A DNA stretch of 64,000 nt from Actinoplanes aureus (GTDB taxonomy: Bacteria > Actinomycetota > Actinomycetes > Mycobacteriales > Micromonosporaceae). Below are positions 34,570 to 42,440 of the stretch, one piece after another. The position numbers were made by a program, and so were the translations under genes. The stretch is from the NCBI RefSeq assembly GCF_015704865.1, contig NZ_JADQTO010000003.1, forward strand, positions 434,001 through 498,000, in the 5' to 3' direction. Numbering within the stretch: the stretch's first letter is position 1; each line of letters begins with the position of its first letter. Below the pieces are notes generated by a model. It ran no database searches and was not told where the DNA came from. It saw nothing but the letters and a program-made list of their open reading frames with translations.

Positions 34570-35805
34570 ATGGTTTCGTTCGTACCTTTGAAACGCCTGG
34601 TCGCGGCTGCCCTCGGCGGCCTGCTCGCAGTCGGCGCCGCCACCGTGCCGGCCGCCGCCGCGCCGGCCCTGCGTCAGGTGATGTTCGTCGGCAACAACTG
34701 GGACGGCACCGTCGACGTCATCGAGCCCAGCGGCGGCTACACCCGCATCGGGCGTCTCTCGGTGGTACCGGACCGGGCACAGCGGCTCACCGAGATCTAC
34801 CTCAACCCGATCCGGCTGGCCTTCTATCTCGGCATCCAGCAGGGACCGGGGGAGGGGCACGACCAGCTCGTCGACGACATGTACACCACACCCGCCGGGG
34901 ACGCCCTGGTCGTCTCCCGGCCGAGCTTCGCCGACGTGGTCTCGATCGACCTGGCCACCGGGGCGGTGCGCTGGCGGTTCCCGGTCAGCGGCTTCCGCTC
35001 CGACCACATGGCGGTCTCCCCGGACGGGCGTACGGTCGCGGTCTCCGCCTCCACCGGCAACACCGTGCACATCCTGGACATCGTCACCGGCCGGCAGGTC
35101 GGCTCGTTCGCCACCGGCGACAAGCCGCACGAGAACCTCTTCACCGGCGGCGGCCGATACCTCTGGAACATGTCGATCGGTGAGGTCAACACCGACCTCG
35201 ACGCACCCTGGCTGGACTTCACCAAGGGCGACCGGAAGATCACGATCGCCGACACCGGTACGTTCCGGGTGGTCAAGACCATCGACATGCGGCCCCGGCT
35301 GGACGCCTTCGGCCGTCGGGACCTGTCCGACGCGATCCGCCCCGCCGTACTCACCCCGGACGAGTCGAAGCTCTACTTCCAGGTCTCGTTCTTCGCCGGC
35401 CTCGTCGAGTACGACGTGACCACCGACAAGATCACCCGGGTACGGGAGCTGCCGCAGAACCCGGCCACCGACCCGGACCGCACCACCTGGGTGAACGACT
35501 CCCGCCACCACGGCCTGTCGATCAGCCGGGACGGGGCGAAACTGTGCGTCGCCGGGACCATGGACGACTACGCCACCGTGGTCGACCGCGCCACCCTCAC
35601 CCCGGGACCGCTGGTCACCGCGATCAAGCCGTACTGGGCCACGGTGAGCGCGGACGGCCGTGACTGCGTCGTCTCCGAGGCGGGCGCCGACCGGGTCACC
35701 GCGATCAGCTTCGCCACCGGACGGGCGGTCGCCTCCGTCCCGGTCGGGGACCACCCGCAGCGCGTGCGCATCGGTCAGGTCCCGGTCGGCTGGACCGCTC
35801 CCTGA
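34570..35805 (+). CDS. Secreted YncE-like beta-propeller protein
   Basis: The ATG at 34570 behind GGGAG gives 411 residues, beginning MVSFVPLKRL with a signal peptide (about 1-32). The mature part is made of propeller repeats typical of the YVTN/YncE family: FVGNNWDGTVDVIEPSGG, MAVSPDGRTVAVSASTGNTV, GLSISRDGAKLCVAGTMDDY, and TVSADGRDCVVSEAGADRVT. No catalytic residues are recognisable; such propellers bind partners or ligands outside the cell. It follows the two-component genes after 129 bp, in which nothing but the promoter region was seen. Confidence 0.82.
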   Translation: MVSFVPLKRLVAAALGGLLAVGAATVPAAAAPALRQVMFVGNNWDGTVDVIEPSGGYTRIGRLSVVPDRAQRLTEIYLNPIRLAFYLGIQQGPGEGHDQLVDDMYTTPAGDALVVSRPSFADVVSIDLATGAVRWRFPVSGFRSDHMAVSPDGRTVAVSASTGNTVHILDIVTGRQVGSFATGDKPHENLFTGGGRYLWNMSIGEVNTDLDAPWLDFTKGDRKITIADTGTFRVVKTIDMRPRLDAFGRRDLSDAIRPAVLTPDESKLYFQVSFFAGLVEYDVTTDKITRVRELPQNPATDPDRTTWVNDSRHHGLSISRDGAKLCVAGTMDDYATVVDRATLTPGPLVTAIKPYWATVSADGRDCVVSEAGADRVTAISFATGRAVASVPVGDHPQRVRIGQVPVGWTAP

Positions 35806-35821
35806 CCGCGCGCCGCGAAGT

Positions 35822-36883
35822 TTACGGCCGGACCTCGTACACGTTGTTGAAAGGTGTCTGCGCCGCCAGGCGGAATCGGGTGAACCCGGCGGCGGTGGCG
35901 ACCTCGCGGACGCGCGCCGGCCCGGCCTGGGTGCCGAGGGCCGCGCCGGGCTCCTGGGACAGCGACGCCGGGGTGCAGAGCAGCGTCGAGAACCCGTAGT
36001 AGGCGCGGCCCACCGGGGTGAGGTTGTCCTCGACGTGGTCGCCGGCCGCCGGTTCGACGATCATCCAGGTGCCGTCCGGGGCGATGATGTCTCGGACGTG
36101 CCGGGCGGCGCCGGCCGGGTCGCCCATGTCGTGCAGGCAGTCGAACATGGTCACCAGGTCGTGGTCGCCGCCGCTGGCCCCGGTGGCGGAGCGGACCTCG
36201 AACCGGACCCGCTCGCGCACCGCCGCGGCGGATGCCCGCTCGCGTGCGGTGGCGATCGACTCCGGGTGGTAGTCGGAGCCGGTGAACGTCGACCTCGGGT
36301 ACGCCTGGGCCATCAGGATGGTGGAGGCGCCGTGACCGCATCCCACGTCGGCCACTCTCGCGCCCCGCTGGAGCTTGTCGACCACGCCGTCCAGGGCGGG
36401 AAGCCACGAGCTCACCAGGTTGGCCGCGTAGCTCGGCCGGAAGAACCGCTCGCAGCCGAGATGGACGTCGTCGTTGTGCTCGTGCCAGCCCACCCCGGCG
36501 CCACGGCGCGCGACGTCGATGATCCGGTACGCGTCACGAACCGTGCCGTGCGCGATCTGGAAGAACCCGGGCAGGAACGCCGGGCTGCTCTCGTCGGTGA
36601 GCGCCACCGCGTGCTCGGCGGGCAGCGTGTACCGGCGGGTGCCGGAGTCGTACTCGACGAATCCGCCGGCGGCCTGCGCGTTCAGCCACTCCCTGGCGTA
36701 CGGCTCGCCGGTCTCGGTCCGCTTGGCCAGCTCCGCCGCGGTCGTCGGCCCGTGCGCGGCCAGATCGCGGTAGTAGCCGAGCCGGTCGCCCATGACGACG
36801 AGAGCGCAGTTCAGTGTCGCCCCCACCTCGTCGACCGCACGGAACACGAAGGCCATCAACTTGTCGGTATCGATGCTGTTCAT
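35822..36883 (-). CDS. Class I SAM-dependent methyltransferase (winged-helix type)
   Basis: The 353-residue product has an N-terminal winged helix of the Rv2258c/O-methyltransferase kind (GPTTAAELAKRTETGEPYAR) and a Rossmann core with motif I VADVGCGHGAST at about 178-186 and motif IV MFDCLHDMGDP. The late segment is GTWMIVEPAAGD. It methylates a small molecule; the substrate is unknown. It is divergent from a LysR-type gene only 60 bp away, so the regulator probably controls it. Confidence 0.88.
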   Translation of the reverse strand: MNSIDTDKLMAFVFRAVDEVGATLNCALVVMGDRLGYYRDLAAHGPTTAAELAKRTETGEPYAREWLNAQAAGGFVEYDSGTRRYTLPAEHAVALTDESSPAFLPGFFQIAHGTVRDAYRIIDVARRGAGVGWHEHNDDVHLGCERFFRPSYAANLVSSWLPALDGVVDKLQRGARVADVGCGHGASTILMAQAYPRSTFTGSDYHPESIATARERASAAAVRERVRFEVRSATGASGGDHDLVTMFDCLHDMGDPAGAARHVRDIIAPDGTWMIVEPAAGDHVEDNLTPVGRAYYGFSTLLCTPASLSQEPGAALGTQAGPARVREVATAAGFTRFRLAAQTPFNNVYEVRP

Positions 36884-36939
36884 GGGCTCCGACGCTAGGC
36901 TGACGCCGCATTAGAACCAATGCTGATGGCTGGAGGCCC

Positions 36940-36954
36940 ATTAGTGGAGCTAAT
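36940..36954. promoter_or_regulatory. ATTAG-N5-CTAAT dyad at the LysR start
   Basis: The inverted repeat overlaps the GTG start of the LysR gene, and a related ATTAGAACCAAT lies at 36910-36921. LysR proteins bind AT-rich dyads between divergent genes, so this may be part of the autoregulatory site. Confidence 0.45.
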
Positions 36955-37891
36955 AGGACACGTGCGCGCCATCCGCGTGCTGTGCGAGGTAGCCGTCCAC
37001 GGATCGTTCTCCGCCGCGGCGGAGGCGCTCGGCCTCACTCAGTCCGCGGTGAGCCAGCACGTCGCCGGGCTGGAACGGCAGACCGGGCTGCCCCTGGTCG
37101 AGCGGGGCACCCGCCCGCTCGCGCTGACCGACGCCGGCCACGCCCTGGTCCGGCACGGCAGGGCGATAGCCGCCCGCCTGGACAGCGCCGAGCAGGACCT
37201 GGCGGAGATCGCCGGCCGGCGCGGCCGCCGCCTGCGGTTCGGCAGCTTCCCGACCGCGCTGACCACCTTCGTCCCGGCCGCCCTGGCCCGGTTGCGCAGC
37301 CGGCAGCCCGCCACCGCGCTGACCGTGGTCGACGACCACCTGCAGGGACTGCTGCCGCGGCTGACCGACGGCGAGCTCGACCTCGCGGTGATCTACGACC
37401 ACGAGGTGCTGGCCGGGTCCACCCGATTCGACGGCGGCCGGGTCCACCTGTTCGACGACACGTTCCAGGCCGTACTGCCGCGCGGGCACCGGGCCGCGGC
37501 CGGCGACCGTACGGTCGAATTGACCGACCTGGCGGAAGAGGCCTGGGTCGGCGGGCGGCCCGGAAGCGCGTGGTTCACCATCGTCCGGCATTCCTGCCGG
37601 GCGATCGGCTTCGACCCGCGGGTGTCGCTCACCTCCGACGACTACCGTGCCGTGCAGGCCTTCGTCGCCGCCGGTCTCGGGGTGGCCGTGATACCCGGCC
37701 TCGCCGTGGCCCGCGCGCCGGCCGGCGTCGAGGTCCGGCGGCTCCGCGTGGGCGCGCCGGTGCGACGGATCTCGGTGGCCTACCCGGACAGCGCGTACCA
37801 GCCGCCGGTCGTCCGCGAGATGATCACGATCCTGGAAGGCGTGACCCAGCGGCTCAGGGGCGTGCCACGAGCGGCACGACGTCCCGCATGA
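36944..37891 (+). CDS. LysR family transcriptional regulator
   Basis: The GTG at 36944 behind TGGAGG gives 315 residues; an upstream ATG at 36920 would precede that site. The helix-turn-helix spans about residues 18-45 (GSFSAAAEALGLTQSAVSQH) and is followed by the usual LysR effector-binding domain (LTVVDDHLQGLLPRLTDGEL, LDLAVIYDHE). The methyltransferase gene is divergent and the LLM oxidoreductase gene convergent with a 38-bp overlap. The effector is unknown. Confidence 0.92.
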   Translation: MELIGHVRAIRVLCEVAVHGSFSAAAEALGLTQSAVSQHVAGLERQTGLPLVERGTRPLALTDAGHALVRHGRAIAARLDSAEQDLAEIAGRRGRRLRFGSFPTALTTFVPAALARLRSRQPATALTVVDDHLQGLLPRLTDGELDLAVIYDHEVLAGSTRFDGGRVHLFDDTFQAVLPRGHRAAAGDRTVELTDLAEEAWVGGRPGSAWFTIVRHSCRAIGFDPRVSLTSDDYRAVQAFVAAGLGVAVIPGLAVARAPAGVEVRRLRVGAPVRRISVAYPDSAYQPPVVREMITILEGVTQRLRGVPRAARRPA

Positions 37892-38783
37892 AGCGTTCCA
37901 GCTGGTCGTGCGGGTCGGCGAGGGGCCAGATGAAGACCTCGCCGATCCCGGCGTCGAGGTAGGCGCGCAGTGTGGCGGCGCAGTCCGCCGCCGGACCGAC
38001 GAGGACCCGCTGCCGCAGCTGGTCCGGAGCGCGGTTCAGCATCCGGCCCAGCGCGGACAGCCGCGCCTCGCGGGCCGGGCCGCTGCCGGTCACATAGGTC
38101 CACATCGTGGCCAGTGCGCACCCGAAGCCGTCCCGGTCCTTCCCGGCCCGCTCCAGCGCCGCGCCGAGCCGTACCCGTGCCGCGGCCACCTGCCCGGGCG
38201 ACGCGTTGTAGGCGGACGCCAGCCAGCCGTCACCCAGCCGCGCGACGCGCCGCAGGCCCGCCTCGGAACCCCAACTGCCGATCCAGATCGGTGGTCCCCC
38301 GGGGCAGGCCGGCGCCGGCCGCAGCGCCGAGGCCGCGGCATAAAACCTTCCCTGGTACGCGGAGGCGCCGCTGCCCAGGTAGGTGCGGAGTGCCCGGATC
38401 GCCTCGTCCAGACGCGGCCACCGCTCGTCGAAGTCGAGGCCGGCGAGAGCGTAGTCGCGCGCTGACGAACCGGGCCCGACGCCGAGGGTCAGCCGGCCCC
38501 CGGAGACGATGTCCAGCGCGGCGGCGGCCTTCGCCAGTGCGGCCGGACCCCGGACCACCGGCAGGGACACCGTGGTCGCCAGCCGCATCTCACCGCTGCG
38601 CTCGACGACGCTGGCCAGCGCGACGAGCCCGTCCAGCCAGGGGTGCTGGAACTCGAGGTGGTCGTTGGCGCTGATCGAGGCGTACCCGAGCTGGCGGGCG
38701 GTGTCGACGTAAGCGCCCAGGTCGCCGGGCCGCCAGCCCCGGCCGTCGAAATCGATCAGGGGCAGGTGCGCGCCGAATCGCAT
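37854..38783 (-). CDS. LLM-class (F420-type) oxidoreductase
   Basis: The 309-residue TIM-barrel enzyme shows luciferase-like motifs: MRFGAHLPLIDFDG at the N-terminus, LATTVSLPVVRGPAALAKAA, SGGRLTLGVGPGSSARDYAL, and RVARLGDGWLASAYN. Actinomycete members of this subgroup usually take F420 rather than FMN, but the cofactor cannot be proved here. The substrate is unknown. It overlaps the LysR gene tail to tail, and an in-frame GTG six bases upstream is an alternative start. Confidence 0.88.
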   Translation of the reverse strand: MRFGAHLPLIDFDGRGWRPGDLGAYVDTARQLGYASISANDHLEFQHPWLDGLVALASVVERSGEMRLATTVSLPVVRGPAALAKAAAALDIVSGGRLTLGVGPGSSARDYALAGLDFDERWPRLDEAIRALRTYLGSGASAYQGRFYAAASALRPAPACPGGPPIWIGSWGSEAGLRRVARLGDGWLASAYNASPGQVAAARVRLGAALERAGKDRDGFGCALATMWTYVTGSGPAREARLSALGRMLNRAPDQLRQRVLVGPAADCAATLRAYLDAGIGEVFIWPLADPHDQLERFMRDVVPLVARP

Positions 38784-38863
38784 GACCACAGCTTGTGTCA
38801 GCCCTCGGCTAATGGGTAGTCAAACGTCGATGGATTGACGAATGCGCCGGTGGGAGGTGGATC

Positions 38864-40000
38864 GTGCGCGGGAATGTGGCGGCGGCGCCCGTTCAGCGCA
38901 TCGCCCGTCTCCTGTTGATGATCGGCCTCGTGGTGGCCGCCTACTTCGCGTTGAGCATTCTTGACCACGCGGCGCGAGCCGATGACGGCCTGACGGACCA
39001 GGTGGGCAATGCTGATCCACTCGCTTCCGTCGAGAAACTGGGCGCCTCTGCCTCGAAGGACCGGAAAGCTCCGAAGGACTCAGCTTTCCAGGCCGCGCCC
39101 CCCAGCGCTTCGGCCCCGAAAGCGGAGGCCCGGGAGGCCGTGAGAGCGGAGGTCCGCAAGGCCGCGAAGCCGGAGGTCCGGAAGGCCGTGAAAGCGGAGG
39201 TCCGGAAGGCCGCGGTTCCGAGAATCAGGGAGCGGACGAGTCCGGCCTCGGCAGTCGAGACGCGAGTGGGCACGGCTCGGAAAGTGGTCGCCCGCAAGGT
39301 TTCGACCTCGCGGGTCAAGGAGGCTTCAGTCCTGCGGGCAGACACGGCGCGCCTGGTGGGCGAGCAGCTGAAGGCTTCAGTTCCGCGGACAGACGCGGTT
39401 ACGGCATTGACGCGCGTCACGGCCGGGCGGACCGTACCGGCGGCCGCGACCCGGGCGACCGAGCAGCTGAAAGATCTGAGACTCGCGGCGGAGCATGAGG
39501 CGGCCGCGATTCGCGTACCCGCGGCTGTTCCAACCCTGCCCCCACTGCCGGCTGAACCGAAGGCTCCCACGCCGCCCGCCCTACCTGCCCTGCCGGCGGT
39601 GCCGTCCGTCTCGGCACCGCAGGTGCCGTCACACCCGGCCTCGCCGCTCGCACTCTTCTCGGCCACCACGCCGATGGCGATGGCACCACTCACGCTGCCC
39701 GGCGCCTCCGACCTGTCGGCCGCGCACGTTCGGTGTGACCTCGCGGAACCGGCCGGCACCAGGCAGGACGGGACCGCGCTGAGCCCCGTACCGACCGCGC
39801 CACCACCCGCTTCGCCGCCGCATCCGCGTGACCACTCCGCCGGCGGCACCCACCTCCGTGACTCCGGCGGTGGTAACGCACCCCTGATGGGCACCGTCCC
39901 GTCCTCCTGGCGGCCGGAACTCACGGCCGCCGCCGTCCCGCCGCCCGCCGACGCGAGCACCCCCGGACGAACCGTCCGGTACAGCGGCCCTCCCAGCTGA
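38864..40000 (+). CDS. Secreted/anchored Ala-Pro-rich repeat protein of unknown function
   Basis: The GTG follows GGGAGGTGGATC; 378 residues. One hydrophobic segment (about 14-33) acts as a signal or anchor. A basic/acidic helical region (about 85-160) is built from EVRKA-type heptad-like repeats, encoded by four 24-bp tandem units at 39125-39220. The second half is low-complexity Pro/Ala/Ser (PTLPPLPAEPKAPTPPALPA). A lone Cys occurs near 294. No domain was recognised. The composition suggests an extended cell-wall-spanning stalk; function is unknown. Confidence 0.75.
   Translation: MRGNVAAAPVQRIARLLLMIGLVVAAYFALSILDHAARADDGLTDQVGNADPLASVEKLGASASKDRKAPKDSAFQAAPPSASAPKAEAREAVRAEVRKAAKPEVRKAVKAEVRKAAVPRIRERTSPASAVETRVGTARKVVARKVSTSRVKEASVLRADTARLVGEQLKASVPRTDAVTALTRVTAGRTVPAAATRATEQLKDLRLAAEHEAAAIRVPAAVPTLPPLPAEPKAPTPPALPALPAVPSVSAPQVPSHPASPLALFSATTPMAMAPLTLPGASDLSAAHVRCDLAEPAGTRQDGTALSPVPTAPPPASPPHPRDHSAGGTHLRDSGGGNAPLMGTVPSSWRPELTAAAVPPPADASTPGRTVRYSGPPS
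39125..39220 (+). repeat. Four 24-bp tandem units inside the Ala/Pro-rich gene
   Basis: Units 39125-39148, 39149-39172, 39173-39196 and 39197-39220 share the core GAGGTCCGGAAGGCCG and encode eight-residue repeats of the type EVRKAVKA. The period keeps the reading frame. Confidence 0.85.
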
Positions 40001-40156
40001 TCCCGCGGTCCGGAATCGGGCCGACGCCGGTGAACCGACCCGGCGCCGTGCCATCAGCCGGCCTCCGGAAGATCTGAGCTCGGCCCCTCCGGGCCTGAAG
40101 CCACATCGGACGCCGGCATTCCCACCGCGAAGCTCGACCTTGGCTGGGAGGCCATC

Positions 40157-40768
40157 GTGATCCGCATTCTGCTCGTCGAACCCATGAATCTGCTGCGCGG
40201 CGCCCTGGCCGCGACGTTATCGCTGGAAGAGGACTTCACCGTGGTCGCCGAACTGGGCTGCCTCGGTGAGGCGCTGGCCATGGCCCGCGCCGTGCCGCCG
40301 GACGTGGCGGTGATCAACGTGGGGCTGCTGGCCGGAGACGGCCTTCCCCTGTTCACCCGGCTCAGCGTGGAGCAGCCCGGCTGCGCCACGCTGGTGCTGG
40401 CCGGCCCGGACGCCCCGGGGCGCGTCAAACGTGCGCTGGACGTTCACGTCAGCGGCGTGGTCGGCACCCAGGCCACCCCGTCCGAGCTGGTGCGCGGCAT
40501 CCGGCAGCTGGCCCGGGGCGAACGCGTCATCGACGCCGGCCTGGCCGTCGCGATGCTCGGCGCGCCCCGCAGCCCGCTCTCGGCGCGCGAGCTGGACGTG
40601 CTGAGCGTCGCCGCGTCCGGGGTGCCGTCCGCGGAGGTCGCCGCCAAGTTGCACCTGACCGCCGGCACCGTCCGCAACTACATCTCGGTGATCCTCCGCA
40701 AGACCGGTGCCCGCAACCGGCTGGAGGCCGTGCGCGTCGCCGAGGACGCGGGCTGGCTCCAAACGTGA
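40157..40768 (+). CDS. LuxR/NarL-type regulator with a degenerate receiver
   Basis: The GTG at 40157 behind GGGAGG gives 203 residues. The receiver-like half keeps the fold, but the phosphoacceptor position reads AVINVGLLAGDG (Asp to Asn), the acidic pair is reduced to one Glu (LLVEPMN) and the conserved Lys is Thr (VVGTQATP). The C-terminal LuxR helix-turn-helix is intact (SPLSARELDVLSVAASG, VRNYISVILRKTGARN). It therefore should bind DNA without phosphorylation, perhaps controlled by a ligand. No kinase gene is adjacent. Confidence 0.88.
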   Translation: MIRILLVEPMNLLRGALAATLSLEEDFTVVAELGCLGEALAMARAVPPDVAVINVGLLAGDGLPLFTRLSVEQPGCATLVLAGPDAPGRVKRALDVHVSGVVGTQATPSELVRGIRQLARGERVIDAGLAVAMLGAPRSPLSARELDVLSVAASGVPSAEVAAKLHLTAGTVRNYISVILRKTGARNRLEAVRVAEDAGWLQT

Positions 40769-40895
40769 CTTTTGTCAGCGGTTCCACCTCACTCCTCTCA
40801 CCGTCATCCGATGACAGCGCTCACTGGGACCGGCCCACGCGGACATCGAGGCTTATCGGTGAATGGCTCGAGGATCCCTATCAACAGGAGGAACG

Positions 40896-41456
40896 ATGAC
40901 ACACCGGCAACGGCTCTCGATGATCGTCGTCACCTTGCTCGCGGCGTTAGGGCTGGCCGCCGTGGGCGCGAACCCGGCCAGCGCCGCACCGAACACCCGG
41001 ACGGCCGTACCGGCCGCCGCCGTCCCCAGCATCCCGATCGCCGGCACCTTCACGGACGCCGCCGGAGGCACCGGCTCCTTCGCCGGTAGCTTCACCCCCA
41101 CCAACTTCTCGGCGCGGAACGGAAACCTGCTGGCCACCGGCACGCTGACCGGCACACTCACCGACTCGGCCGGCAGTGCCGTCGGCACGGTCACCCGGAC
41201 CGTCAGCATGCCTGCGGCCGTGGCCCAGGCGACGTGCCGGATTCTCGACCTCACTCTCGGCCCTCTGCACCTGGACCTGCTCGGTCTGGTGGTGGACCTG
41301 AACCGGGTGCACCTGACGATCACCGCTGAGTCAGGGCCCGGCAACCTGCTCGGCAATCTGCTCTGCGCGATCGCGGGCCTGCTCGACCGGAACCCCGGCG
41401 CCGGCACGCTCGCGGCGATCCTCAACTACCTTCTGGCTCTGCTCGGACAGCGCTGA
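40896..41456 (+). CDS. Secreted hypothetical protein
   Basis: A strong CAGGAGGAACG site precedes the ATG; 186 residues. A signal peptide (about 1-31, ending NPASA-AP) is followed by a beta-rich stretch with internal similarity (IAGTFTDAAGGTGSFAGSFT, LTGTLTDSAGSAVGTVTRTV) and a Leu-rich tail containing two cysteines (ATCRILDL and LLCAIAGLLDRN). Similar small secreted proteins with a 'G-T-F-T' beta repeat occur widely in actinomycetes and have no known function. Ends in a strong palindromic terminator. Confidence 0.78.
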   Translation: MTHRQRLSMIVVTLLAALGLAAVGANPASAAPNTRTAVPAAAVPSIPIAGTFTDAAGGTGSFAGSFTPTNFSARNGNLLATGTLTGTLTDSAGSAVGTVTRTVSMPAAVAQATCRILDLTLGPLHLDLLGLVVDLNRVHLTITAESGPGNLLGNLLCAIAGLLDRNPGAGTLAAILNYLLALLGQR

Positions 41457-41492
41457 CCTGCTCTTCCAGCCGGCGGGAACCACTGCACCGGC

Positions 41493-41522
41493 CGCGGCCG
41501 CACCCGATCGGGTGCGGCCGCG
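41493..41522. terminator. Perfect 30-bp palindrome terminator
   Basis: The two 15-bp arms are exact complements with no spacer, 36 bp after the secreted-protein stop. Confidence 0.78.
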
Positions 41523-41633
41523 TCATCAGTTCCGTACGCGCCGGGAGGGATATCCGGGGCTGTCATGTGTCGGTGCCGCGGAAGCGGGTAGCTGACAGAT
41601 GATCGGGAACGTCGATGAATGGAGGCGAAGCGG

Positions 41634-42281
41634 ATGGCTGCCACCAAGACCGCCAGGAACCGGACGAGCCGTAACGACACTCCGAACACACCGGACGTGA
41701 GCGAGAGCAAGATCGCCCGGATGAAGGTCGACGAGCTACGCCGAGAGTTGAAGAACCGCGGCGTCAAGGGCACCGCGAGCCTCAAGAAGCCGGAGCTGGT
41801 CAACAAACTGGTCAAGGCCGAGGTGCGGTCGGCGAAGAGCGACCGGAAGAACCCGACGAGCCGCAACGACACCCCGGACACTCCCGGGGTCAGCGAGAGC
41901 AAGATCGCCCGGATGAAGGCGTCCGACCTGCGCACCCGGCTGGCGCGGCGCGGCGTCAAGGGTACGGCCGACATGAAGAAGCCGGAACTGGTCGAGAGGC
42001 TCGTCAAGGCCGAGCTGAAGTCGACCAAGAACGCCAAGCCCAACGTTCGCTCCGGTAAAGACAACCGGAAGAACCCGACCAGCCACAACGACACCCCGAA
42101 CACGCCGGGGATCAGCGAGAGCAAGATCGCCCGGATGAAGGTCGACGAGCTACGCCGAGAGTTGAAGAACCGCGGCGTCAAGGGCACCGCGAGCCTCAAG
42201 AAGCCGGAACTGGTCGACAAGCTGGTGCGGACCCTCACCGGAAAGGGCGGCAAGCGGACCAGCAGGGCCAGCGCCGCCTGA
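41634..42281 (+). CDS. Triple SAP/Rho-N-like repeat protein, putative nucleic-acid binder
   Basis: The ATG follows GGAGGCGAAGCGG; 215 residues, very basic. Three modules each contain a linker (SRNDTPxTPxV/ISESKIAR) and a helix-extended loop-helix of the SAP or Rho N-terminal type: MKVDELRRELKNRGVKGTAS followed by LKKPELVNKLVKA, at about 30-70, 98-138 and 168-208. The first and third modules are identical over 94 bp of DNA (41701-41794 and 42115-42208). Such modules bind DNA or RNA; nucleoid or repair roles are known for other families, but here the role is open. Confidence 0.8.
   Translation: MAATKTARNRTSRNDTPNTPDVSESKIARMKVDELRRELKNRGVKGTASLKKPELVNKLVKAEVRSAKSDRKNPTSRNDTPDTPGVSESKIARMKASDLRTRLARRGVKGTADMKKPELVERLVKAELKSTKNAKPNVRSGKDNRKNPTSHNDTPNTPGISESKIARMKVDELRRELKNRGVKGTASLKKPELVDKLVRTLTGKGGKRTSRASAA
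41701..42208 (+). repeat. 94-bp exact internal repeat, offset 414 bp
   Basis: 41701-41794 and 42115-42208 are identical. The middle module (about 41889-41985) is diverged. This points to recent duplication or gene conversion between modules one and three. Confidence 0.85.
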
Positions 42282-42440
42282 CATGTCACACTGTCGTCCC
42301 GCTTCCACCTCGCGCAGGTCGGCGAGCTCGGCGGCCATCTGCCGGGTCGCCGGCTCTACGAGGCGCGCCCGCTGAGTTGCTTCCCGGTAGCAAGAGCCGG
42401 CAATTCCTGAAACCTTCCATCAGGTGCCGATGGGGCAGCC

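Noticed and set aside
42282-42440. Possible coding remnant between the SAP-like and GGDEF genes
   Set aside because: The short reverse frame has no recognisable motif or ribosome site and would run through the SAP-like gene antisense.
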